DNA of 64,000 bases from the NCBI GenBank assembly GCA_950295325.1, contig OX485807.1, forward strand, positions 14,163,001 through 14,227,000, read 5' to 3'. The notes under the pieces were generated by a model. That model made no database searches, had not been told where the DNA came from, and was given only the letters and a program-made list of their open reading frames with translations. Positions 1 to 12,200 of the stretch are shown piece after piece. Source of the stretch: Polytrichum commune. Lineage: Eukaryota; Streptophyta; Polytrichopsida; Polytrichales; Polytrichaceae. Within the stretch, counting starts at the first letter, position 1. Each line of letters starts with the position of its first letter. Position numbers and translations under genes: made by a program.

Positions 1-1400
1 AAACCTATATGACCATTCGACAAGCATGAGAGTTTTCAATTTGACAATGAACAAGACATTCATGGGATGAGGAGAGTGGGCATGGCCTCGATTTGATAAG
101 CATTTCATACTAATCGACCACGTCTTTCGTATCCTAGAAGAAGTGGGCTAGTTGGAGAAAGTAACCATTGAAGACCCATCGACCTTATCATGTATTTGAT
201 GGGGCCTAACATGTTGTATTGGTTTATTGAAGCCTTAACAATGTGAAACTTAACCCTATTATATCTCCAAAGTGGTTGCATTGCTACAATGGTACTTAAT
301 AAGTTGTTAACAATCATTGAAGACCAAGCCTACGATCGAGTCATAAGTAATATGATCAACACGTTGTTTTGTCATACCATAAATGTGGAGAATCACCTTC
401 AGGACGACTTCATTCCTCTTAACATTCTTGAACATGCTCATCAAAACCCTTCATTGTTCCCGTATACGTCGAATTTAAGAACATTTATAACTCATACCTA
501 GTAGTCTACAACCACTCTAGGCCTCAACCGTAGTCTCTTTTAGTTATCAAAGTTGACACTTAAGAAACTCACTCCCAAGGTGGATGTGCTTGATTCTGTT
601 ACTTATCTTAATTGGACACTTAGATTTGAGTGGTATGTGGTTAGGTGTGTCTCTAAAAACGGATGCCATAAAAGCATGTGTTCAAAAGAAATTGGACTGT
701 GCATTTTAAGTTCAATAGTCGACATAATCGAGGAAACATGTGTGACCATTTTAATGAGCACGCGAATTTCCACTTTGATAATGAACAAGATATTCCTAAG
801 AGTTCCAAATTGATATGAGGAAAGTGAATACAATCTTCATTTGGATTTGCTGATTGTCTCGTACTAATCACGTATTTCGTATCATGGGAGAAGTGGGCTA
901 GCCAAAAAAAAAAACCGTTTAAAACCCATCTACCTTATTCGTACACCGATTCAATTGCAATTCAAAGTTCAACATACTCCACAACACCTCGATTAAGCTA
1001 GACATGCCTAAATCAAATATAGCAATAGGTTAGAAAACAATATTTGAGTAGTATGTGGTTAGGTGTAGTTTAAGAATGGACACCAAAAACACATGTGTTT
1101 GAAAGAGAGTGGTTCACGTGTTCAAAATATCCAATCCATTATAGGTTCAATAATCCACATGATCAAGGGGACACGTATGATTACCATATAAGCACAACAA
1201 TATTCCATTCGATAATGAATAAGATATTCATATGAACTCCTTCAATTACGAGGCAAATGACTACGGGCACAATTTGGATTTGCTAATCATCTCGCACTAA
1301 TTGTGTGTTTCATATCCAATGCGAAATGGGTTCAAAGAGAAAATATCCAAAGTAACACACTTCTATTTTACAATATGCATACAAGAAGGGCCTCCCTTGT
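1..1400 (+). repeat. Degenerate tandem segmental repeat, about three copies
   Basis: Three diverged copies of one segment lie head to tail. Shared words include 'gataatgaacaagatattc' with variants near 45, 778 and 1213, 'tttggatttgct' near 840 and 1282, and 'gaagtgggcta' near 140 and 890. A sub-block with 'agtatgtggttaggtgt' occurs at 607-712 and 1027-1112. Diverged copies of that sub-block recur at 18508-18600 and 35395-35490 in inverted orientation. No reading frame of note is present. This is old repeat DNA, possibly a transposon relic; the family is not recognised. Confidence 0.55.
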
Positions 1401-3078
1401 GTTTTGTATACACATGCGTCCATTTGTATAAAATTGTTATGTTGGATTATGGTGGCCAATATGTTGGATTGTAAGAGTTGGCATCAAAAATAGTAATCAA
1501 CAATGGTGTGTGCAACTATAATTGGATACTTGTGGTTTGGCAAATGTATGTATAACATAGTTTTCAAAATCTTTACATTGTGTCAATCTCAATAATGTTG
1601 TGATACGCAACATGATTTACATTACACATATGAAAGAGAAAAATAAACTTGAATATCATCAATGGAACATGCATAGTGTAAATTTTGTTGTTGCAAAGTC
1701 AAGGCTACATACTACACAATTTGCAACCCACCATATGCCCTTCACCATGTCAATTTGTGTTTGGCCACATACAAACCACATGGTATCCTCCAAAACCCTC
1801 AAGAACTCTTTGAAATTGCACTGCATTACTATCATCATAATGGGAAGTCCTTCTCGAATCCAAAATCATATTGGTAGTATTTTGCATAGGTTCTTGGCTC
1901 CAACATATAGACCCAATAGACGGGGTTTACATACATCGATGGAAACAAAGCAAGCATTAATATTCACCTGGACCAACATATTACATAGACATGACAATCT
2001 AATGATCGCATGATGAAGAATTTCAGTTGGTTTTGTTATTTGTTTAATCCAACTTTAAAATTGATGATAAGATGTAGTTCTTTTCTAAACAACAGAGTTA
2101 GGTCACAAGGGAGGAGCTATCATGGTTGATTTGTTAGCGGTTGATATGTTATGTGCATAATGTTTGATGCGGTAACTTGGCAAACCACGTTGCTTTGTTG
2201 GTTTTTTTCCACCTATTTCAAGATTTTGTTCTAAACCAAAAAAAGAAAACAAACAAACAAACAAAGTCATGGACATATTTTCAACATTTGGAATTTCCCC
2301 CCCCCCCTACAATTCTACAGGTGGATCCATTGATACATTTTTGATACACCTAAGTTTCATGGGAGATATGTGATTCCTTACCAATTACTCGAATGTGATG
2401 CTCTTCGTACATGATTAAAAAACATAATATTTTTTTTGTACATCAAATCTACAAATTTAAACGCTGAATACCAAAATCATAACATCTACAAGAATATTAT
2501 CATGATCAACATTGCATATTCTATTGTAGGATCCCAACATGCAATTCTATTGGAGGACCCTATGATATAATTCAACACATTCTAATTATGGACTTGGACT
2601 TAGTCCGATTTTACTTAAATATCAATTCACCTCACTATTTATGGTGCATTTTGGCCTCATGAAACCGACATAAAAAATAAAAATTGCCATTGCGACTAAT
2701 TAGTGTAGTTGCCGGACCTCCTTGTTCATTCGTGATATGATGATAACTTACCGAAGATTGGTCCACAAATTCACGTATTTCTCATGCACTAATCTAACTT
2801 ACTTATGCCCAACACCATATGGCATGCCTTCGGTCCAAGTGTTTAAGGACGTTAGTAAAGTACATGACAACAACCCCTCCTTAGTTCACACTTGTTTTTG
2901 GGAGCAAATTGTATGGATGTGGACATGAAAACACTTGTATTTGTGATGCTATTTCAATCCCTAAATGCCTTTGGGTATTTTGGAGTGAAAACGGGCAAAC
3001 TTTGGTGATGTGGATTTAGGAATTTCTTGAAGGAGATCAACATATGTTTAGTACAATGTGACCATACGGTTGTCAATT
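1401..3078. other. Gene-free AT-rich stretch
   Basis: No recognisable gene. The longest open frame (1600-2013, +) has no family resemblance and no supported splice partners. A poly-C run lies near 2298-2307 and short A- or T-rich runs occur. Nothing else can be supported. Confidence 0.5.
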
Positions 3079-3297
3079 GTAGTGATTATCCCAATTAGTG
3101 CGTCTACTATTTGGAGTTACGTAGTGTAATGACGTCTTGTTCATGAGTTCAATTTTTAGAAACAAGAGTTCAATAAGTTGTTAAGACATTATAGAACACA
3201 AATGAGTTTGCTTGGTAATATATCACATTCTTGTTGACTAGTTATAGCATTGCACAACTCGTAATAGTAACACGCACTAATTGGGATAATTGGTGTA
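3079..3297. mobile_element. CACTA-like MITE, copy 1
   Basis: A foldback element of about 219 bp. The left arm 'gattatcccaattagtgcgt' (from 3084) is matched by the right arm 'cacgcactaattgggataat' (ending near 3290), and similarity continues inward through 'tactatttggagtta'. The same long terminal inverted repeat, with diverged sequence, is seen at 4793-5018, 16060-16272 and 58637-58862. It has no coding capacity. Assignment to a CACTA-type superfamily rests on the tACAC..AGTGTa ends and is tentative. Confidence 0.6.
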
Positions 3298-4792
3298 CCT
3301 ACTTGTAGCATATTTAGTTCACTTTCTTTTGCATTTTTAGGTAGATTCTTCACATCAATAGAGTATTCATTGGAATTGATGTACCACACAATTTTACAGT
3401 TTGAGATGCGTGTACAACAATTTTATTGGAAGGTGGTATGAAACATTGGCGAATTAGAGTATTATTTGGAGTTTAAAAGAAATGATGACCTCCCTATTTA
3501 AAAAAACAAAATTTCACTAAAACCCATGGGGGAATCTCTTCATCGTCTCCATACCAACTCACCAACTATTTTTTTTATAGTATAAATTCAACAACTAACT
3601 TGAATATGAAAGTTTTATATAATATAAATTCAACAACTAGCTTGAATGTGGTTTTTTATAATTATTATTTTTTCAAAAGATTTCAATGTGCTAACCCTAA
3701 ATGTTGCCTCTAATGAGTCCAAAACTTCAACTAAATGAATGGACGCTCAATAATGCGGATTTGGAAAACCTTGACGGTATATGTTTGCTAATTGGCAATT
3801 AATACTAACAAACTAAATTTCAGGCCAGTGGATCAATTTTTGCTACGTGGAATCAAATTTTGACATGTGGGATCGCAAGAAATTGCCTGACTCAAATCAT
3901 TATTGGTTGGGTGAGCTTTGCCGCATGATTTGCTGACCTATTGAGTGTGAGTGTAAGTCACATGACATGACTAGATGGCACAACCCCATACCCCTTCCCA
4001 AGTCTGCTCTCCTTCTTCTTGCAAGATATTGAGATGCAAAAGTGATAAGATAACAATGTGATTATTTTATCGCTCTTTAGATGATCACACATGCTTGGAA
4101 TATTGTCTTGCTTATTGAATGTGGAATGGAGCCTAAGTATGATTTTATCACATAGTCCAATCTCATCGAGCAACATGTCTTTCTAGTGCCCATTCCCAAC
4201 CACAAGCCTTGTTGTACAACATTGAAAATTATGGGGGAACAACTCTTCATAACACAAACAAACTAATGCGAGTACTAAAAGTGGCAAAATTTGAGGCATT
4301 GACGTATGTAATATACATAAAGGGAGGTATTTTATGTTCTTCGTTATGTAAACATAGAATTCAAAGAGATTATTGAGAATTACAAAGTAGAGCTAGATGT
4401 ACAAGAGGAGATCCTAAAGTTTAGGGATGTAGGGTCATGTTTTGCATTAGTGTTGCTTCCAACTTTGAGATATTGTAATGAAAGACCAAAGAAAAATCAA
4501 CATCAAGGCTAAAGGCTTCCAAGTAAACACAAAACAAAGAGGAACCAATGAATAATGAGAAGGCAAAGAATGTGAAACGATGAGGTGAGAAGACGAGAAT
4601 ATGGGAACCACATAGTGCGAAAAGATTAATGAATTTGGTTTTGAAGATTCATCCAATTGCTAGGTAACAATCTAGTATCATGAAATTGAAGTATGCCACA
4701 TGTCAAGTCGGTTTAGAAGAATCATGAACTAATTTAGAAGGTTTGTGAAATTGGTAGAACAATTTGATGACGTTGGTTGGAAGGTTCATGAA

Positions 4793-5018
4793 CTACACTA
4801 TTTTGTCTAATTGGTATGGATTACCATTCAGAGTTACGTGTTGCTATAAATTTCTGCTGACAATATCATTTTTTACCAACTAAGTTATATCATTGTGTTC
4901 TTCGATGTGCATACTAACTACTTTTGTTACGTGGGTTAAAAATTGTACTCTTAGTAAAATGTCATAGCAATGCATAACTCCAAATGGTAACCCACACTAA
5001 TTAGAGAAAGCAATGTAC
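4793..5018. mobile_element. CACTA-like MITE, copy 2
   Basis: Terminal arms begin 'ctacactattttgtctaatt' on the left and read 'gtacattgctttctctaatt' when the right end is reverse-complemented. They continue in parallel through 'ggattaccattcagagtta' against 'gggttaccatttggagtta'. Length and arm organisation match copies 1 and 4. Non-coding. Confidence 0.6.
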
Positions 5019-6213
5019 CTTAGAACCTTCATGAACTAGCTTGGAACCTTCACGAAATTGAGTTTGCACTTATTGTGAAGTCATCTTACCAAAGGAGTAT
5101 TACAAGTTGCTTCATTTGGATGGAAGTTTCTCTACTACCTTCCTCAATGGAAAGTGAAAGTGGATTCTATATATAGTGAGACATGTTTCTTTCATGCTTC
5201 AATTATGTGATAATATGTTGTGAAGCCATTTAGCACATTATATTGAAAACTCGAGTATGAATGCATGAGATTATTTTCTAGCAAACCGTTAGTACATATA
5301 CTTATTTTTTTGTCCTCTAACAAAATCTCATATACAGAGGATTTAATCTCATAGTCACGAACACACATGTTGTAAAGTGCCACTGAAGAGTGGACCCTAC
5401 GGGACCTAAATATAGTTGTACAATTGAGGAGATGGACCACCTAAAGCCCCGATTTCAATTTTACAAAAATGACGAAATCACCTAATCATACTAGAGTTTA
5501 ACTCGTGTCCCCCAAAAACTCATGTTTTGGTAGAGTGTACCGCCTTGTTCTTGACATCTTATAATGTTTAAAGAGTATTAAAGTAGAGTTGAAACCCTCG
5601 ATTTTGATTAAATATAAGGAGTGTGCATGATTGTGGCCAAAAGATGGCTATATAAAAATGAAATTTATGGCAAACTTTTGAAGACAACTAGAACGACAAT
5701 CGAAAATTAGGAAGAGAGGTCATTTATATAGCCGCTTTAGGTCAAAGCCAATTGCCTCCCTTTAGTTTCGCCAAAACCGGAGGCTTTGACACCATTGAAC
5801 GATGCGATTCCTTAAACCATTATAAAATGCCAAAAATAGGACAAAACTCCCGCTCTACCAAAACATAAGATTTTGAATCGCTTAAGAAAATAGTACATTA
5901 ATTGTTAGTATTTATTTGGGGGTGAATGTCACATTCTATCCAAGTTCATGTCATAGAATGGGAATCTTGCTATGACGGCGAGTGCCACTTTGGCATTATA
6001 GCAAAATGAATCTAATATACAAATGTTCCACACACGTTAATTGTTTGGGATTCAAATGAATTAGGCAATTAGGGTTTGAGGGGAGACAAGAGACTCCGGA
6101 GAGATTGAAGGGGCGGGTGCCCCTCGATTGCTCCGGAGTTTGCTAGATTTGCTGGAGCTCGTCGCTCTGCCCCGTGAATTCAACGGGGAGAGAAGAGAAG
6201 AGACGCAACAGCC
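5019..6213. other. Intergenic region and likely 5' leader of the YbeY-HAD gene
   Basis: AT-rich up to about 6050 with no gene. From about 6070 the GC content rises sharply and leads into the start codon at 6214, which fits a 5' untranslated leader and proximal promoter. I see no unambiguous TATA box at a sensible distance. Confidence 0.4.
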
Positions 6214-9200
6214 ATGGCGCTCGCATTGCGATCGCTGCTGTGGTTCCGTCCATCCCCGCTCCAACTTACCGCTGGCAAATCGGTTCGGAACTGGCAGAGT
6301 TCAACGAGAGTGCGTCGCCCTGCTGCGAGGGTTTGGTGCGGGGGGAGCGATGGAGGAGGCCAGGGGAGGAGCAGGCAGCAGGAATGGCTGGCGATGTCGA
6401 CGTGGGGGGAGCGTGAGCGTAAGCACGATGTGGCGTGGCGAGGCGAGACTGCGTTGCGGTGTTTATCTGTGTCTTCGTCCACCACACCTCCGCGCAAGGA
6501 AATTGCGGTGGAGGTAGCTGTGGTGGTGGACGACGAAGTTCCTCTGGACCAGTCTCTTCAGGTTGGTCTAGTCAATTCGCTTGCCTTCCTTCCTTCGCGC
6601 ATTTGCCTGCAGCCGAGACGGAGGTGAATTTGGTCTTGAATTGAGTTTCTTCATGTTACATTAGCTCTTCGATTGTCTGGAGCTTCTGTAATTCGCCTTC
6701 GATCCCGATGTTGCGTACGTAATTCCTTTCGTGTCGGAGCGGAACAACCATAGGGACTTATGTTGGCAGGGAAAATTCTTGAACTCTTCAAGCTGTTGCC
6801 ATTCTGCCAGGCGTCTGAGATGTGAATTTGGTCCTCAATTGGCTTTCTTTTGGTGCAGTAGCTCTTGGATTATCTGGAGCTTTTCTAGTTTGTCTTCAAT
6901 TGCGACGTTGGTACGAACTCCCTTTCGTATCGGGTATGGAACTACTAGAGGGACTTATGTTAGCAGGGAAATTTGTAAAATTGTAGTGCATTGGCCATTC
7001 CGCAAGGTGTCTGAGGTGAAATTTGTCCTGAATTGAGTCTCTTTTGGTACATCAGTTCTTGATCTTGTGGAGCTTCTGTAGTGCACCTTCAATTACGAAA
7101 GTGTGTATGGAATTCCTTTCGTACCTGAGTGGAGCTACTAGAGGTATCATTGTTAGCGGAGGAGTTTTTAGGTCTTGAAGCATTGGCCATTTCGCCCGGG
7201 CTGTTACTTGCCTTCAATCGCGATGTTGGGTACAAAAGTCTTGCGTACGAAATTTTTCGTATCTGAACGGAACTACGAGACGGACCTCTGTTAGCAGGGA
7301 AAATTGTGAAGTCTTCAAGCATTGGCCATGCCGACAAGGGCCTGTGGAGGGTAAAAGAGATTTTCGTTTGTTTGTTGGGTTGGAGTATTGCAGTAGGTAA
7401 ATCCTGGATGGTCACGCCACCTGATTGTTGGGAAGGCCCCTACTTAACGTTACAAAGCAGGACTGATTCGTATCCAAGATATCTCTGTGGGCTAGGTTGT
7501 GAAAGTGGGACTTATGACTGGGAAGGGAGAGGTCAAATTGATAAAGCTCGACGGGGTGGAAAGAGGACAGAGAGTTCTGCAAGATGGTTAACTTTGCAAA
7601 CATATTGACCTTTTTCCGAGCTTATATAGGTTGCTTTGGTGTGACCTAGAACTAGGTGGTTTAGCTGTTGGCCATGTGTATGAAGAGTATTGTGCACCTT
7701 TTTCTCATCTCTTGGTCACAACCTTGTCGCAGCCAGTTCAAGTTGGACATGGCTTTGCAGAGTGTGGCAAAACCTTTAGCAGCTTCCGACGGCATTTCCA
7801 ACCCTTACTGATGTCTTTTGGGGAGGATAAGTGCCATATTTGAGGGAGGTTCGGCGAGAATTAGAGTCTGGGTCTTGATGTTGATAGGTTGTGAACGCAG
7901 GCTCTGATAGAGCAGCTGGAAGTGGACGGCCCATTGGCAGTGAAGCTCGCTATCGAAAATTTTGAAGATTTTGATCAATCCGAGACAGTAGAGCTATCTG
8001 TAATGCTGTGCAATGATGCCTGTATTCAAGAGTTGAACAAGCAGTGGAGACAAAAGGATACCTCTACCGATGTTCTCTCGTTTCCTCAGGACCAACCCCC
8101 GGGAGAAACTCCTATTGTAAGTCTTCTGCCCTTTTATAATGGATACTGCAAAGAATTCGGAATTTCTCTTAGGAGGCCTTGATGCTGGTGATATTTCAAG
8201 CAGGGAGGCATGCATCGTCTCGCTAAATTGCTTAGTCGAGCTCTGATACCCATGCACCAAACGATTTGTAGTATAGTCACACTTTTTGTACTTACTGCCG
8301 CCACATCATTATAGATTCTTGTTAAAGCTGGAAATCATTCCCGTACCTTCAGGTCTTATTGCAATTTCTAATGCTGTTCGCTCTTGTGGGGTTTTTCATG
8401 AACAGCTCCTCTTGGGCGATGTAGTCATATCTGTAGAGACTGCAGCAAGGCAAGCAAAAGAAAGGGGCCATTCATTACTTGACGAGCTGCGTATCCTTCT
8501 GGTATTCTCTTAATACCCTGTTTGCAAGGTGTGGGGGTGAAGCTTGTGTCGTTCTTTGGGTGACTAGTTGCATGATCAATGTGTATTGCTAATCTGTTGT
8601 GTTAGAACAGGTTCTATAAATCTCGACCGGTGCAAATTTTCTAAATTAACACCGCAATGAAATAGTGTGCTTTGTGATCACATTCACAAAGCAAATGTGC
8701 TTTAATTTATCTGCACTTACTTCTCATGAACATGATGAAGAAATTGTTCACATAGTTGTATTCAGATGCTCGCAGGAACTGATATAGGGTAGTGTCTTTG
8801 TCAACTGTAGTGGGGTTGGTGTGTATGGGTAATGGGATTTCATGAATCACAGGAGAAGGTTGATACAACTTTCTCATTATGTAGTAGTCCCTTAAATGGG
8901 ACCTGGACTATTGTTTTTCCTGATTATTATTGCCTGTTGAGTGGTGTTTGTCCCTTTACCTGCTGAGGTTCATGTTATTTCTGCATCCAATTTTAGGGGA
9001 AGCGGTTTTACAGTTCATATATGACCTTGTAGACTTCTCATTGCTACTGCCACTACTCCCAAGCAGTTTCAAATCTCTTGTGCTCTGATAACCTTCGACC
9101 AGCAAAAACTAATAATTAATGACTGCAGGATGGCTTTTGTTTTCTACAGTACTTGCATTTTATTATGACTAAAAGTGTACATTATCTCTCTGCATTAGAT

Positions 9201-12200
9201 CATGTTGTAAAGTGCTGTATGAGTTGTAAGTCTACTCCAATTTGAAGATTGGTCTTGATGATATTATGATGATGCACATTACTTGGTATTGGAGGTTTTC
9301 CTAGCATAATGTTTACATCGACTTGTAAAATGTACATACTGCCCCTTCAGGTCCATGGGTTATTACATGTCTTGGACTATGACCACGAGTTGGGCCCAGA
9401 AGCTTCGCAAGAGATGGAGGAAGAGGAGGGACGCATTCTAAGCAAGCTCGGATGGAAGGGAAAGGGTCTCATCAATGCAACTGCTGTTGCTGTGGAGGAT
9501 GGTCTTCCACATCTAATTCCCGGCAAAGCTGGTAAGTTTGTCAGGCTTTGAAGACCTTAAACATGTTATATGGCTGAAAGTATCTGTTGAATGACATTTG
9601 TGTTCAAAGATTGTGCTGTTTACAGAATTAAGGATCTAAGCCTGCAGGCTTCAGTACTTGAATTATGTGTATGGATCTAATTCCTGTCATTGGTTTTCAA
9701 AGTCAATCTGAACCGCAAATAGAATGTATATGAACACATGAGTTATGAAACCTCAAGCCCTAGAATGTCAGTTTCTCTTTTACAACGAGCCACTGATATA
9801 CTCCTTTCAATTTAGTGTAGCTGCGGTGATGAGAAAACCACAATAGCTGCCTATCACACTTGCAGACAGCAGTGGACAGAAGCCATAAGCTCTGTTTGGA
9901 ATGGTTGTAACCTCTGTGCTTGTGCAAGTATGGCAATCAAGATGCAAGTATATGATTTCACATTGTTCCTGTTTTGGTCACCAAGCAATCTTTGGTCCAG
10001 GCCTGTGAATGAGGCCCTTTTAGGGTTTTCTGGTACTGTCACCTGCATTGTCCAATTTAGCAGGTACTGAATTTTAGTCAGAAATTTTGTAGCCTTTTCA
10101 GCTTCTTTGGTGTTCAAATATACTGGTACTTCATCAATTTGAAAGAGGAATCAGATGATAGTTGTCCAGATTTTGCTATGAAAGTGATCATTTACTTTAA
10201 GTGACTTTGTCGTACTGGGACGTAATTTGGCTTGTTAGTTCTTAACATCGTAAGCTCCCACTCTTTTTTGCAGAGTAAAGAATAGACAATATGTTTGAGG
10301 AAGAACAGTCTGACACAGATGATGATAATTCTGGAAACAAGCAAGGTATAACAGTGGAAGTTGTTGATAGAGATGATAGCCTTGTTGCTCTGGGTCAATC
10401 TATTTTCCCCGAATCGGAAGATGACACAGTATCACCTCCAGAAAAGAAGAAAGGTGCTGGTAAACTAATTTTAGGCCGAGCAGCTCCACCTGACAAGCCT
10501 ATTAATCCTTCTAACTTCATGGCTGAAGGCCACAGTATTGAGCTAAGTTCTCAGGATCAAATTGATAGAAACTACACTGCAGTCCAATACGAAAATGATT
10601 TTACACCAAAGGGCAGGAGCAGTGATCTGGTGGGCTCTGCCCCAACTGCAGTAGAAATTACAAAACCTGAAAAGGACGATGACCTCACAACTCGTGCCAT
10701 TAGGGCATGCCTAGCTGCTGAGGCAGTCATGGCTGCCCTTAGAGATGAATGTAGTTATTTACAGCCCGGTGTTACTGAAGACAAACCACAAGGGAATGGT
10801 GGCCATGCAAGAAGAGATTGCAAATGTCCTGGTAAGGGTGCCACATGCAATGGGACTCTCAGCTTGCAGCTACAATTAGCTGCATGTGAGAACTTGTCAT
10901 TGGCAGCAACAGCAGCTTTTCGTGAGCTTGTGGCTGCTCGTCTTGGAGTCCCAATGGCTGCACCCCTGCGCGGAAGCTCACCTAGGAAACAGCGAAAGAA
11001 ATCCAAGAAAAGCAACAAAACTGAGAAGCCCACAGTTGCTCAGAACTCTAAGTCTGGTCAAATAACAGTTAAAGAAATGAAGGTGGCTCCTAGACGATTT
11101 TCTGCAAGGCCAAATGATGAGACAGACAGTAAAGGAAATGTGTCCAAAGGACAGGAGCAGCTGCTGTCTCAGGGCCCTTTCAGTTGCTCACATCCTCCAG
11201 TACTATGTTCAGGGCAAAGTGCAGTACAATGCGCTTCGCCCTTCAGCTGTAACTGCTCCCCTTCTGTAGTGGCTGGTGCAATGCCTTCCTGTTTTCGAGG
11301 TATGTGGGAGAGGTCTCTGTGTCTAGAAAGAATTTGGAGATGTGTTCTCCAGTTCATGATGACTTGGTTCTTTTGATTATGTTCGTTAGTGTCTGTGGTT
11401 TATGTGGATGTAAAAGGGTTTCCTTGTTACAGCTTTTGGAAAGTTTACCTTTCAGAGGGGCTGCAAGGCATTTGTCCATATTAGAAGTTTCAGCTGGACT
11501 TAGTGACTCCTTCATGTGATTCAAAAAACTTGTTTTATAGAGATTGTGTTGACCATGGATCACCATTCTAGAATCATATCATTGATGTCTCAAGTGCTCA
11601 TTTCACGTAGCTCCCTCACTTCTGCAGTTCGAGTGCAGGGTAATGCTTACTTTGAAGTATACTGACTCCTCAACAAGATCTGGATTGAAACTTATCCAAT
11701 TTCCTGTGGTGAAGGCTAGTTCAGGATAGCATCCAAGGCAAAATTCAGCCTGGACTGAGATTACTTTTGAGAATTTATCCTTGGGCCAGGCTCAGGTTTT
11801 GGTAGTCTGAATTTCCAAATCCGTCAACTGTAGAGTGTCCCTTAAATAATGGATCACTGCCTATTATGACTTCTTCCTGTTGCTTGTGACTTCACATGTT
11901 GAGCTTTGAGGAGCAACATCATGTTGGTTTTTTTAATCTGTTTGTTTGTTTTATTTTTTCTGCTGCAAATGACATTCTATTCCTGAAAGAGACAATACAA
12001 TAAGAGAAATTTGGAACTCAAGCCCTTGGATGGGAGAGCAACCTTTCAATAGTGTTAGAATGAATTCACACATAACGGGCTTACATTCTCTACTGGTTTC
12101 TGATGTCGGGTTTGGTGTATTCATTACAAGTATGAAGGCAAATATGTCTGATATTCTTAATTCCAATCAACCCCAGGAAGTCCCTACCAAGTTCTTGGAA

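Noticed and set aside
6128-6517. Open frame overlapping exon 1 of the YbeY-HAD gene in another frame
   Set aside because: GC-rich overlap of a better supported exon; no motif and no splice continuity.
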